The notes beneath the pieces were generated by a model. The model saw nothing but the letters and a program-made list of their open reading frames with translations, searched no databases and was not told where the DNA came from. Shown here one piece after another: positions 8,336 to 17,301 of a stretch of DNA of 64,000 bases. Made by a program: the position numbers and the translations under genes. How positions within the stretch are numbered: position 1 is the stretch's first letter; each line of letters starts with the position of its first letter. Source of the DNA: Ruficoccus sp. ZRK36 (lineage in GTDB: Bacteria; Verrucomicrobiota; Verrucomicrobiia; Opitutales; Cerasicoccaceae); NCBI RefSeq assembly GCF_019603315.1, contig NZ_CP080649.1, positions 1,689,501-1,753,500 of the forward strand. The letters are read 5' to 3'.

Positions 8336-8659
8336 GGGCGAACGGTGTTTGATGTTAGTCTCCTTTTTGCGGGATATGTTTTTCCCGCTTATGGGCCGTG
8401 CTGAGACTTTGGATCGGAACGTGCCCGCAGTCGGAAATTGATGTTGGTTTCTGACTGGTCTTGGCTGGGCTAAAGGCTTGTGAGTCTTTGCCTCCGCCTT
8501 GCTGAATCGAGCATGGTGCTCCGCACGTAAGTCTAGGTCCGTTTATACAAAGCACATTCAGCTGAAATTGCCACCCGCTGGGCTTTTTTAGGCGACGGAA
8601 AAGGCGTGCGTTTTGGTCATGGGTGACTAAGTTTTCTTGCGTAACCTCGCATAAAAATA

Positions 8660-8920
8660 ATGGACAAAGAACCGACAATCATATCCTCCCCCTTGTCCCA
8701 GCCTTTTTATTTGGATGGGGCCACCGTTTTTATCGAAATCTACCGGCTTGAAGAGAGCAAAGGTTGGACGCTTGAGATCGAGGACGAGTACCATAATACC
8801 ACCTTGTGGGAGGATGAGTTCTCGGCTGACACCGCCGCTTTTGATGAAGCTCAAATCGCGATCAAATCCCAAGGCATCCGCTCCTTTATCGGACCGGAGG
8901 ATGGTAAGGGAACGTGGTAG
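8660..8920 (+). CDS. Small conserved hypothetical protein
   Basis: An 86-residue soluble protein. The segment FYLDGATVFIEIYRLEESKGWTLEI, then TTLWEDEFSADTAAFDEAQIAI and a closing GIRSFIGP, matches a small conserved bacterial protein type I have seen annotated only as hypothetical. It stands alone between a decayed spacer and the DUF4424-like gene. The start is the only ATG in frame with the conserved part. Confidence 0.65.
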   Translation: MDKEPTIISSPLSQPFYLDGATVFIEIYRLEESKGWTLEIEDEYHNTTLWEDEFSADTAAFDEAQIAIKSQGIRSFIGPEDGKGTW

Positions 8921-9059
8921 CTGATCGACGGGGCATTCCCTTTGCCTCGGAATGAAAATAAATGTCATCTGTAGCCTTCTCCCGGATCGGGAGAGGCCAG
9001 CCAATGGACTCATTGCAATTGGCCTTGATGGCATTGAGTCGCAGTGGTATTAGACCGTA

Positions 9060-10313
9060 ATGAATCCTGCCCGCTCTGTGTGTTTGTTACTTTTGCTTTT
9101 CCCGTTGATCCTGCTTGGGAATGTAGGTGTCTTTGACGGCGGGGGAGCTGATTTGCAGTTGTCAGGAACCGACCACATTCAGATGGTTTCAGAGCAGGTC
9201 GAAATCACGCTTGTTCCGGCGGATGGCCCTGTCACTGGTAATCTCAAACACCGCGATCTGGCCCGATTCCAATGCCGGTTTGTGTTGAAGAATCTGTCGG
9301 ATGTGGCGGTGACGGCGCAGGTTGGATTTCCGATTACGGCTGAGGATGGACGAGCCGATACAGAGGGAGATGCCCGTTTCCAAACCGAGCGTATGGAGCG
9401 TTACGGCTTTGTTGCCCGCAGTGGTGACGATGTCTATGAACCGGAGTATATTCCCAAGGATAAGGAGAAGCAGTTTAGCCATCTGTTCGCCTGGGAAATG
9501 ACTTTTCCTCCATCAAGCACAAAGGTGCTGGAAGTTTCCTATTTGACTCATGGCTACAACGGTCTGGGGTCGACCCGTAAGCGTCCCATTGACTGGGAGC
9601 TGCAATACAAGAAACCCTACCTTGAATCGCTGGAGTTCGGAATTGCTCAAGTTTATCCTTATGTGACCCGGACGGCAGAGAGTTGGGCTCCCCCGCTGGA
9701 GAATGCGGAGTTTATCCTGAACAACGCTGCCTTTGAGCAGTACCTGAAGGAGCGTGGGGCCTTTGATGAAACGGAGCCGGACAAGGCATTATCCGAGCCG
9801 CAAAAGACTCAATCCGATTTGTTCCGTGATGGTCAGTTTTACCGTGCGATTACGGCTGGAGACTGGAAACCTTCGTCCGATGGGCAGTCCCTCGTTTGGC
9901 GAGAATCGCCGTTTACTGAGCCCGAGGATTTTGCGATCAGCTATATCTTTACGATGTATCCGAAGTCTCCTCAGGGTTTTGAGCGACTTCTGGGGATCAT
10001 AGAGACTGAGTACGAAAAGACTCGTTCCCAATACCAAAAATCGCTGTCTGATCTTAAGTCTGAGGATGATCCCAAACAAGAGAAACGCCGGGCCTACTTA
10101 CAGCGAAAACTTGAACAGTACTACGCTAAACCTTTTGGCAATGAGGATCGTAAAAACATAGCCGATGCCGTGCTTGAGTTTTACGGCATTCAAACGGACA
10201 ACGCAGCGTTAGCTGAGTTTCTCGCCCATCAAAGTTGGTATCCCGTTAAAAATCCCCCAGTACTTAGCCCGGACCTGGAGTCTGCTCTCATGGCGTGGCA
10301 TCGTATCGAATAG
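9060..10313 (+). CDS. Secreted DUF4424-like protein with YARHG-like end
   Basis: A 417-residue protein with a signal peptide (MNPARSVCLLLLLFPLILLGNVG). The beta-rich body (LVPADGPVTGN, FVLKNLSDVAVTAQVGFPI, WEMTFPPSSTKVLEVSY) resembles the DUF4424 family. The last 60 residues (LEFYGIQTDNAALAEFLAHQSWYPV) look like the small YARHG domain, often found at the ends of secreted bacterial proteins. A charged helix (about 320-350) links the two. The role is unknown; location outside the cytoplasm is inferred from the signal. Confidence 0.65.
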   Translation: MNPARSVCLLLLLFPLILLGNVGVFDGGGADLQLSGTDHIQMVSEQVEITLVPADGPVTGNLKHRDLARFQCRFVLKNLSDVAVTAQVGFPITAEDGRADTEGDARFQTERMERYGFVARSGDDVYEPEYIPKDKEKQFSHLFAWEMTFPPSSTKVLEVSYLTHGYNGLGSTRKRPIDWELQYKKPYLESLEFGIAQVYPYVTRTAESWAPPLENAEFILNNAAFEQYLKERGAFDETEPDKALSEPQKTQSDLFRDGQFYRAITAGDWKPSSDGQSLVWRESPFTEPEDFAISYIFTMYPKSPQGFERLLGIIETEYEKTRSQYQKSLSDLKSEDDPKQEKRRAYLQRKLEQYYAKPFGNEDRKNIADAVLEFYGIQTDNAALAEFLAHQSWYPVKNPPVLSPDLESALMAWHRIE

Positions 10314-10475
10314 AAGAGGTTCGAGCCCTTTGTGCATTGATATTTTCAATAAGGGTATCGTTGTAGCGATCGGGAGGTGCCTGGACTGCGGCCTGCTAGG
10401 CGGTAATCTTTTTTACCTTTGAGATATTTCTATTCCATCTCGTTGCTGTTTTCTCCGTCTTTCAGTGGAGCTGGG

Positions 10476-10727
10476 TGCGCTGCAACTCTTTTGACCGGGC
10501 GTACTGACTATGCGAAATTGCCCGCCTACCCACGTCAACCGCGCCCGCTTATCCCTGATTATGGGTCTGCTCAAGCTCGCCGCGGATATCTAGGAGGAAA
10601 TCATCTTCCTTCCCAAGACGGTCAAGGGCCGAGACCCCATCAGCATCCGGGCGTTGTTCAAGTTGCCACGCTGGAGGACTGGCGGGCACAGCGGAAGCAA
10701 CGGAGGAAAATTATCGAAGAAAGCTAA
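10476..10727 (+). pseudogene. Broken recombinase-associated small helical protein
   Basis: Pieces of one protein are spread over two frames. Frame 1 (from 10510) reads THVNRARLSLIMGLLKLAADI, then a TAG at about 10591, then EEIIFLPKTVKGRDPISIRALF. Frame 0 supplies the start (TGRTDYAKL, from 10494) and the end (VATLEDWRAQRKQRRKI, to about 10718). Together they match the small GHVTRARxxQIMxLLxLAPDIQEEILFLP family that I know as the companion of serine recombinases. At least two frameshifts and one stop show it is dead. It marks the left part of the island. Confidence 0.7.
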
Positions 10728-10751
10728 ACGAGCAATAGACCTATTTCAGGA

Positions 10752-13316
10752 TCAGATTAATTGTTCAATTGCCAACTCAGTCTGAACGGCAGTTCTGACC
10801 TCTTCGTATATTCGGACATCAGCTTCAAGAGCTTCAAATGAAACCACCAGTGAGAATCGGGCCTTCGCTTCTTCATTACCGCGATCCCATCCTTTGTGGC
10901 CACGAACGATGATGCCAAAAGTATCCGGCAGTTCGTTACTGCGAGCAACGGTCCAGTCTTTTTGCACTGTCCCGTTTTTGCGATGACCACCTCGAATCAC
11001 GCCGTGATTATCTTGTCTGGCCAACATCCAACTGAAGGAATTACCTCTGATAGTGGGGTCATCGCTGAAGTCTTTAATTGCTCGATTCTTGAAATCGTGG
11101 AAATCCTCCCCCGAGTTACTGGTATGCCAATCTAGCCAAACCCCGAGATAGCCTCGTCGCGATTTACGTGTTCTCCTAGGCTCTGCAACATACGAGAGTG
11201 TTACATCGATTCGAACCGGAAAATCTGCTCCGGGAGCTCGAATTGCATCTGGAATCGGAACACCAAAAATCAATCCTTCTCCGGCCCTGATTTCATACTC
11301 TTCGTCTGGAATGAGGCAAACGCGCGTAGGAGCATTCTCAGTTGCCCTTTCTAAATTGGGCACACCGTATCCGAGAGTCTTTAAGGCAAAACATTGTTGT
11401 GTTGGGTCGGCACGCTCAGCCCAATCGGGCCAGCGTGCTGAGTTTACAATCAACGCTCGATACAGAAGTGGACTTCGATTCTCAAATTGCGTGGCTAAGA
11501 TGCCTGCGATGTGTGCGACCTTAGGGGCTGAGAACGATGTCCCGACTTGGTCCCGAGCTATTGCAGGACCACCGTCTAAAGTCGAACGTGCCATCTGAGG
11601 GCAGACCTCAGAAACAGTGCTCAACGAAGGTGGCACCCCTGTATCGCGAACTAAGTCTCCGCCATATTCAACCACTTCGGGTTTAATGCTATTCCACATT
11701 CCAAACCCAGAACGGCTAAAGGCAGAAGGATGTAACGCATCCGAAACAGAGCGTTTGATGCCATTATCATAAAAATCGCTGCTTATCGATCCTACGGTCA
11801 ATGCTTGAAGGCTTTGAGCAGGATTGGCAATGCGGCTGTTGGGTTCTTCTAGGTAAAATGGATATTCCCGACCGGCAGAAATGTGGTCGATGATTCCGGG
11901 ATTTGTAGTGCGGCTTCCTCTGTCGTGGATGTTACCTGCTGCTTGAATGAATAAAACGTCCTCATGATAACTCAAATAATCGATGGATGCCGCCCAGGTG
12001 CTCATTCGCTGGGTTCGATATGGCATATTTGCAGCAATTGAATGCTGGTAAATTCTGGTTTTTTCCGAATAACGACGAACTATTTCCTGAAGAAGAACTG
12101 GAGGATACAAGTTTAGCGGAAGATTGCAGTGACGATCAAGCACACGTGCATTTATAAGCCAAAATGGAGAAACGTGGATGCCTGTGTCTGGAACATTTTG
12201 CGGATAAAGGCATGTACTTGCAACCCGAGTCCCATGGCCTCCCTCTACTACGTAGTCGGCAACATCGTCATACGGTTCGCCTGGGATAAAGCAAAAGGAA
12301 TCAGCAGTAGCAATGGCTGCGGCCAACCATCGGTGGCCCTCTTGTATTCCGCTATCGACAACACAGATTGACGGGGCATCCGAGCTCGGTTGGCTGAGTT
12401 CAAAATCGTCACCATCGGATGGGGCGTTGAGCGGTGACGTTAGTGGCTGCTCTACTTCATCAGGAATCGTAATTTCGAAGACATTCGGGTGGTTTTTTAT
12501 TAGATCCGTGAATCCCTCGCCGCTCATCTGAATCCGCATGGAGAAGCTATCGGGGAATTCAACCAAGCCATCATCAAAAATCCCTTTTATTTCGCCGCCA
12601 TAGTGCTTGATGAGTTCTTCAAGATCAGCTTCTCGCTGGAGTCTCAAAGTGTCATATGCATCCCAATAATTTCTGACATCACGGGCGTGCTCTTCACGCT
12701 TCTTTTGGTTGGTTTCGGGCTTCCACCTTTTGTTTTGTTTGGGCTTGGCCTTCGGCTTCTTGTGAGGAGCAACTTCAATGGAGACATCTAAGGTAAAGGG
12801 GGCGTCCTTGCGGAAGGGCCAGTAATCTCTAAGTTTCTCGTCGAGTAACCGTTCGATTCGCCTTGGGTCATCTACTTCTGGATAGACTTCGAGGATGCTA
12901 GCCATCTTTCCTCCACCATGCTCCTCCTTTATGAATTGTTTGAGGCGCTCTTGAACGGTTTGAAGGTTGACGTCCTCTGTGGCGACGATGACGAACCCTT
13001 CATCATATTCTGCCACAAACTCTAAATTTAGCGTTTGAGAAAGCCATTCCAATACGTCGTCGTCTTCATCTGGAATCTGTAGAAGAAATGCATCGCCTCC
13101 AGATATTTCAGGCAGGCCAGCGGTCTTTCGTTCTTCCTTTCGATTCCGTGCAGATTCTGAGAACGAACTGAATCGATCAGCTAGATAGGCCCCATGCTCT
13201 GCCCTTCGCTCCTCATTTTCTTTGACGCGGTCCGGTTTTTCGCCTCCGCCTTCCAGCTTTGCATTGCCTCGAAATTTGTGGATGAGGGGTAAGTGGGGAA
13301 AGTCGGTGTTGGCCAT
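10752..13316 (-). CDS. Subtilisin-like (S8 family) protease, AAA-associated
   Basis: An 854-residue serine protease. The S8 catalytic triad is visible: Asp321 (CVVDSGI), His361 (GGHGTRVAS) and Ser594 (GTSFSAPKVA), with the oxyanion Asn462 (QAAGN). There is no signal peptide, so it is probably cytoplasmic. About 310 residues precede the protease domain, with a charged linker (about 185-215) and helical and beta segments. About 200 residues follow it, apparently beta-rich. It starts three bases after the stop of the AAA ATPase gene, so the two are one operon. The pair suggests ATP-regulated proteolysis, perhaps in defence or stress. Confidence 0.88.
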   Translation of the reverse strand: MANTDFPHLPLIHKFRGNAKLEGGGEKPDRVKENEERRAEHGAYLADRFSSFSESARNRKEERKTAGLPEISGGDAFLLQIPDEDDDVLEWLSQTLNLEFVAEYDEGFVIVATEDVNLQTVQERLKQFIKEEHGGGKMASILEVYPEVDDPRRIERLLDEKLRDYWPFRKDAPFTLDVSIEVAPHKKPKAKPKQNKRWKPETNQKKREEHARDVRNYWDAYDTLRLQREADLEELIKHYGGEIKGIFDDGLVEFPDSFSMRIQMSGEGFTDLIKNHPNVFEITIPDEVEQPLTSPLNAPSDGDDFELSQPSSDAPSICVVDSGIQEGHRWLAAAIATADSFCFIPGEPYDDVADYVVEGGHGTRVASTCLYPQNVPDTGIHVSPFWLINARVLDRHCNLPLNLYPPVLLQEIVRRYSEKTRIYQHSIAANMPYRTQRMSTWAASIDYLSYHEDVLFIQAAGNIHDRGSRTTNPGIIDHISAGREYPFYLEEPNSRIANPAQSLQALTVGSISSDFYDNGIKRSVSDALHPSAFSRSGFGMWNSIKPEVVEYGGDLVRDTGVPPSLSTVSEVCPQMARSTLDGGPAIARDQVGTSFSAPKVAHIAGILATQFENRSPLLYRALIVNSARWPDWAERADPTQQCFALKTLGYGVPNLERATENAPTRVCLIPDEEYEIRAGEGLIFGVPIPDAIRAPGADFPVRIDVTLSYVAEPRRTRKSRRGYLGVWLDWHTSNSGEDFHDFKNRAIKDFSDDPTIRGNSFSWMLARQDNHGVIRGGHRKNGTVQKDWTVARSNELPDTFGIIVRGHKGWDRGNEEAKARFSLVVSFEALEADVRIYEEVRTAVQTELAIEQLI

Positions 13317-13319
13317 TGC

Positions 13320-14291
13320 TTAAAAATGTCGTTTCACGTCCTGAGCTGCTGATTCTAGATCTTCCAAGGCTACCTCTTTACGGTTTGCCATAACTGAGCG
13401 CTTCGCAGCGTTCTGAGCAATACGCTCAACTTCACTGAAACTGAAACCATCTAAACTAGCCGCGAAATGCTCCAGATGGAGCTTTTTTGATACCTTCAAT
13501 GCGGACAAGCTTTGTTCAAGCAAACGTGCGATCTCGATGATCCCAGGCATTGGGATTTCGACAGCTTCGTCAAATCGACGATATATTGCCTGATCCAGAG
13601 CCTCATAATGGTTTGTTGCAGCAATAACCAGTCCATCGCCACGATAGTCCTCTAGTAGCTGCAGCAGCATATTAACAACGCGGGAGACTTCGCCAACGTC
13701 ATTATGGGCACCCCGTGCACGGGCAATCGTATCGCATTCATCCAAAAAGAGAGCGCAGGGCTGTGCTTCTGCTGCCTCGAAAATTTTGCCTAGATTGGAT
13801 GCGGTCTCTCCAAAGTATGACGAGATTAAGGTGTCAAAGCGCACTTTGTGGAGAGGGAGTCCTGTTGCCCAAGCAATTCGTTCGGCCCCCAAGCTTTTCC
13901 CACAGCCGGGAGGGCCGTAGAAGAGGATGCGTTGGCGTGCCCTCAAGCCAAACTTCGACAATCGAGTACGAGCGGCATACTCCTTTTCTATGCGAAAAAA
14001 ACGTTGCTCAATCGTGTCTGGAAGAACCATGTGATGCCGTAACTGATCATGCTCCAGTACCTGGACTAGAGGAGCTGAATCTCGGCGGGTTGAGGGCAAG
14101 GGAGCAAGCTTGCGAATCGGTGCTGACTGCTTGGCATCTGCTTTGGCGAGTTTACGCTCAAGGTCTTCGGCTAGTTTCGTGTGCCCTAGACGCTTCTCGT
14201 CTGCCACAATAGCACGACATACCGCCTTCAAGTCCAAGTCGGAACCGGCTTGGACACTGGCGAAAAGGCGTTTGAGGAGAGTGGCTTTCAT
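13320..14291 (-). CDS. AAA-family ATPase, partner of the S8 protease
   Basis: A 323-residue AAA protein. Walker A is GPPGCGKS (126-133), Walker B ALFLDECD (180-187), sensor 1 is in AATNH (about 225-228) and the likely arginine finger is in YRRFDE (about 237-242). About 110 residues lie before the ATPase core and a lid domain follows to the end. This size is typical of single-ring classical AAA proteins found beside S8 peptidases. It is first in a two-gene operon. It may unfold or present substrates to the protease or control its activation; this is inference. Confidence 0.88.
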   Translation of the reverse strand: MKATLLKRLFASVQAGSDLDLKAVCRAIVADEKRLGHTKLAEDLERKLAKADAKQSAPIRKLAPLPSTRRDSAPLVQVLEHDQLRHHMVLPDTIEQRFFRIEKEYAARTRLSKFGLRARQRILFYGPPGCGKSLGAERIAWATGLPLHKVRFDTLISSYFGETASNLGKIFEAAEAQPCALFLDECDTIARARGAHNDVGEVSRVVNMLLQLLEDYRGDGLVIAATNHYEALDQAIYRRFDEAVEIPMPGIIEIARLLEQSLSALKVSKKLHLEHFAASLDGFSFSEVERIAQNAAKRSVMANRKEVALEDLESAAQDVKRHF

Positions 14292-14837
14292 GCAGATTTA
14301 TGTAACAAAAGATAATATATGGTAGATGAGAGAAATTCTGCAATCTTTCTTGCCATATCTTTGTGTATGAGCGCTGTCAAAGCATCCGTTCTTGCTCTGA
14401 ACCCATTTCCATGGTTGAAGATACTGATCAACAGGTTCTTACGTTCGAATTGGAATATTCCCTTGAATAGACTGCTTACAACGTTTCTGGGGTTTTATGG
14501 CTGGCTGGATCAGCCGTTGCCAACGGTTGACCGTCGATTATCTTCTGGAGGAAAAGCTTCACAGACAAAGGGCTGTGAGGGCCGATCATAAAAGTGGACG
14601 GTTAGGCCGGACCCCGATGAGCCGCCGGAAAACAGGGAGGAGGTGCCCGAAGCGGTCTGAAAACCCATTCGTTAACAATTTTTCGACCTTCGGAGATTGC
14701 GGAGAAAATCTTCAACTTTCCGAACTGCGCCACGCTTGGGCAGCCAAAATTTCCTTTCGGAAACGCTCCCTGCTTCCGATTGACTCCTGAGACCCCGAGA
14801 CCACGTTTGGCTCGGAATTTTTTAGGGGCTGACCTAG

Positions 14838-14978
14838 CTAATGGTGTTTATTTGCGCCTCGGACCCAGTGTTTAAGCTGGCTGAGGAGCTGTTTGTGATT
14901 TCCAGGGTTAAAACGCCATTCGCACTCTTTTAGAAACCAGTAGAAATTGTCGGGTTTAATGCTGTTGAAGCGCCGTGC
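14838..14978 (-). pseudogene. IS1595/IS1016-type transposase C-terminal remnant
   Basis: The minus strand encodes ARRFNSIKPDNFYWFLKECE then WRFNPGNHKQLLSQLKHWVR before a stop at 14838. The FLKECEWRFN core with following LL-x-x-L-K-x-W is characteristic of the C-terminus of IS1016-group transposases of the IS1595 superfamily. The catalytic part upstream is not found in any frame, so only a tail remains. Confidence 0.65.
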
Positions 14979-15360
14979 CTGAGTCCCACCTTTTGGCCCA
15001 GCGGTTATGATGGATTTCCGGTTGTGTGGCTGTGTTGGTTGGTTTAATTGCTTGGCAAGCTGGGTCGGGGTGAGCAAGCCCAGAGAACGATGAGACTTTA
15101 GTGATTATGCGGAGGCCCGCAGTCATCGAAGATGACGCGTGATTCACTGGGGGAGATGAATTCGCAATTGAGGCATGTTTTCACTGCGTTCGAGTGTCGC
15201 CAAGGCGGAGTCGAAGAAGCGATAACCCCTACGTCAAGGGATACTGACTAAAGCGAACTGGTTGCCTTACCATTTGTCACTGCCTCGCTTTTTTGCGCAG
15301 CTGGCCGCTATCGGCGCATGGCTATGTCCATTGGTTGCGTATAATGCCGTGAATGGATTT

Positions 15361-15377
15361 GTGCGTTTTTACCGCAC
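15361..15377. promoter_or_regulatory. Palindromic operator copy 1 (GTGCG-N7-CGCAC)
   Basis: A perfect 5-bp inverted repeat with a 7-bp A/T-rich spacer (GTGCG TTTTTAC CGCAC). Read on the other strand it agrees closely with the two copies before the XRE repressor gene (18849-18865 and 18889-18905), including the flanking AA after CGCAC. It lies 223 bp before the first gene of the relaxase operon. Repressor binding is inferred from the shared site. Confidence 0.6.
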
Positions 15378-15599
15378 GATAAGTCTGATGAGGCGTCCTA
15401 AATATCTACTGGGATGCAGGTGGCTTGCACCTAATCTGTTGCAAGCATCGTTCGAGCATCGCTATGGGCGATCTATGCGTGTGTGGAGTTCAGCGGTAAA
15501 CGGGCGCAATTAAGGCAATTTGGGGGAAATTTAGGGAACATGCTATTTTTTTGAAAAAAAACTTGGTGATTTTCGCCCGATTGCTCAAAAGGAGATATC

Positions 15600-15848
15600 A
15601 TGGAAAATTCCAACGAACTCAATTTAACTCCTAGTAATAATACTCTCAGCATTGAGAAATATACCAAGGTCCTGAAGGATAATGGACTTGATCCTAATGC
15701 TCCGGGCTTATTGCAAATCTTGATACGGAAGCACAGTGAGTCACTCACGTATGGTCTTGTGTCTAGAGCATACGCCGAGTGGAGGTCGCAAAAAAATAAA
15801 GCTAAGGATCGTGCCAAATCGGCGGAGGAGGGTAAAAATGAAAAATAA
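15600..15848 (+). CDS. Small unknown protein, first gene of relaxase operon
   Basis: An 82-residue protein, rich in Asn and Ser at the start and Lys at the end (SQKNKAKDRAKSAEEGK). A strong ribosome site (AAAGGAG) precedes the ATG. The centre (YTKVLKDNGLDPNAPGLLQILIRKH) looks helical and could bind DNA as an accessory of the next protein, but I recognise no family. Its end overlaps the relaxase-like gene by 11 bases, so the two are coupled. AT-rich codon use sets it apart from the core genome. Confidence 0.65.
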   Translation: MENSNELNLTPSNNTLSIEKYTKVLKDNGLDPNAPGLLQILIRKHSESLTYGLVSRAYAEWRSQKNKAKDRAKSAEEGKNEK

Positions 15849-17127
15849 AAGATCCCCGCTTAGGGGAAGGATTTCATCCAAGGTAAATACGGATCGAGCG
15901 ATTGAGCACCTAGACTCACAGAGTAAACAGCATCGAAAAGATCAAGAGTTTATTCAGGAGGCTCGTTCACATGCCAAAAATAAGTATGGAGACGCTTTTA
16001 ATATATTTCCTAATACTAGGCTAAAATATCCGAGTCTTAAAGGTGGAATGCGACTGGATCGGGACGGAATGATGCTGTCAAAAGAGCAGTATAAGCTCCT
16101 GATGAAACGCATCAGTGAGGATAGAGGTTGGTATTACTCTGTAGTGGTTGACAAGTATGGTCGTAATAGAACGCGAAAACGAAAAACAACCCCACTAAGG
16201 CAGATTGCAATTTCCTTTCGCCCGGATTTTGCGTTAGCGTTTAATGAGCTAGAGCATTCAAAGAATCCGCCTGTTGGTAACTTTTTGAAGAACGTTTTGA
16301 TGCCTGCGCTGGTGCAGGAATTTGTAATAACGACAGGCTTACAGATTGTGGCATCTGCGGTACACCCGGAGGAAGGTATGCTTCACGTGCATCTTATTTA
16401 TTCATGCGTTTCGGAGGAGCATCAACTACTTTGGGCGAAAGATGGTCGTGGCCGTCGGGGGGTGCGTTTGCTTGGACCTTCAGGGACGGGTGTTTTGCGT
16501 TTGGAAGAGGGTGGGCTGATGGACGCAAAAATTGCTGAGCAGTCCAGACTCAACCTGAGAGATCGGCTAGCCAGTACGCAGGGTGAGGAACCTCTGGATT
16601 TACGCCTATCTTATACCGTAGATGCGCTGTGCTCAATGTTCTTTGAGCGACGCGGTTTAACTTCGTTGCTGGCTAAATCAAGAGACCAGTATCGGTCTTA
16701 TTTGGTCCAAAAAATTAAGCAGCGTCCCGAGTCGATGAAGAAAGAGATTCGGTCACTAAGAGATAATCTCAGCGAGATGGAAGCGAAGATAAATAAGCTT
16801 CAGGAGGCGTTATTAATAAAAAAACATAGTGAACGTAGATATCTAGAGGTCTCGATCCATGAGCGTTTGAAAGGCATTGTTCCAACTGAGATCCTTCGTA
16901 ACTCGAGTTCATTTCAAGATATTCTTAGTCAGCTATATGAAGACGGTACCGATGCTACTCTAAAAATAGTAAAGAGCCTCGCGTCCAATCATGAAATTCC
17001 TGTTAGTTTCGAAGAGAGGGAGATGGCCTTGTATGATATTTCCCACTGGTATGTTGGTCGTCCAGATCCAGGGATTAAGCGTACCATTAATACTAAAGAA
17101 AACAAAATCGATAGGGACATCTCGTGA
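15838..17127 (+). CDS. HUH/relaxase-like protein
   Basis: A 429-residue basic protein. I use ATG 15838, preceded by GGAGGAGGG. Around residues 170-190 the sequence reads IVASAVHPEEGMLHVHLIYS: a His (176), an acidic pair and then His183-x-His185 in a hydrophobic strand. This matches the metal-binding HUH motif of rolling-circle replication and mobilisation relaxases (such as the HxDExxPHxH of MobV types). Candidate catalytic tyrosines are Tyr99 and Tyr100. A coiled coil lies at about 300-335. It may nick and move or replicate a plasmid-like element. The family is not firmly assigned. Confidence 0.6.
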   Translation: MKNKRSPLRGRISSKVNTDRAIEHLDSQSKQHRKDQEFIQEARSHAKNKYGDAFNIFPNTRLKYPSLKGGMRLDRDGMMLSKEQYKLLMKRISEDRGWYYSVVVDKYGRNRTRKRKTTPLRQIAISFRPDFALAFNELEHSKNPPVGNFLKNVLMPALVQEFVITTGLQIVASAVHPEEGMLHVHLIYSCVSEEHQLLWAKDGRGRRGVRLLGPSGTGVLRLEEGGLMDAKIAEQSRLNLRDRLASTQGEEPLDLRLSYTVDALCSMFFERRGLTSLLAKSRDQYRSYLVQKIKQRPESMKKEIRSLRDNLSEMEAKINKLQEALLIKKHSERRYLEVSIHERLKGIVPTEILRNSSSFQDILSQLYEDGTDATLKIVKSLASNHEIPVSFEEREMALYDISHWYVGRPDPGIKRTINTKENKIDRDIS

Positions 17128-17301
17128 TGAATTCTATCTATTTTATGAAGAATATTGTGATGTAGCAATCGGCCAAGTTAAACTAAACTTTAATTTTACC
17201 TGTTTTTTACGAAAAAAATCCACAGTGCCTTGGATTTTTTTAGATTAAACCACATAAGAAACTAGGCGCTCATGCTTAAATAAAAAAATATAATTAATGC
17301 T

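Larger units (their letters stand above)
7641..8659. other. Decayed 1-kb spacer
   Basis: No convincing intact gene is seen in this kilobase. Open frames exist (for example 7999-8352 plus) but have no recognisable domain, no good ribosome site and no supporting context. It contains a likely transposase scrap at 7773-7861 and a terminator-like hairpin at 8309-8335, consistent with genes that have decayed. Confidence 0.5.
14292..15599. other. 1.3-kb region without an intact gene, island remnants
   Basis: I see no gene I can support here on either strand. It contains an IS1595-type transposase remnant (14838-14978), one copy each of two short dispersed sequences (14983-15009 and 15168-15201) shared with 17.9-18.4 kb, and one copy of the GTGCG-N7-CGCAC palindrome (15361-15377). 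The last 100 bp turn AT-rich and lead into the relaxase operon. Confidence 0.5.

Noticed and set aside
7999-8352. 117-codon plus-strand frame in the decayed spacer
   Set aside because: No domain, and the frame runs through a terminator hairpin near its end. It has a GAAGGAGG-like sequence nearby, but that falls inside the frame.
8355-8678. 107-codon minus-strand frame
   Set aside because: Overlaps the start of the supported 86-residue gene and has no recognisable family, though its middle looks mildly protein-like.
10318-10328. GGTTCGAGCCC, similar to a tRNA T-arm, as a left attachment site
   Set aside because: It matches the tRNA-Asp T-arm in inverted, not direct, orientation and over only 11 bases, so it cannot be the partner att site.
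14319-14790. Overlapping plus-strand frames left of the IS remnant
   Set aside because: No domain, mixed composition, and no conserved motif in any frame.
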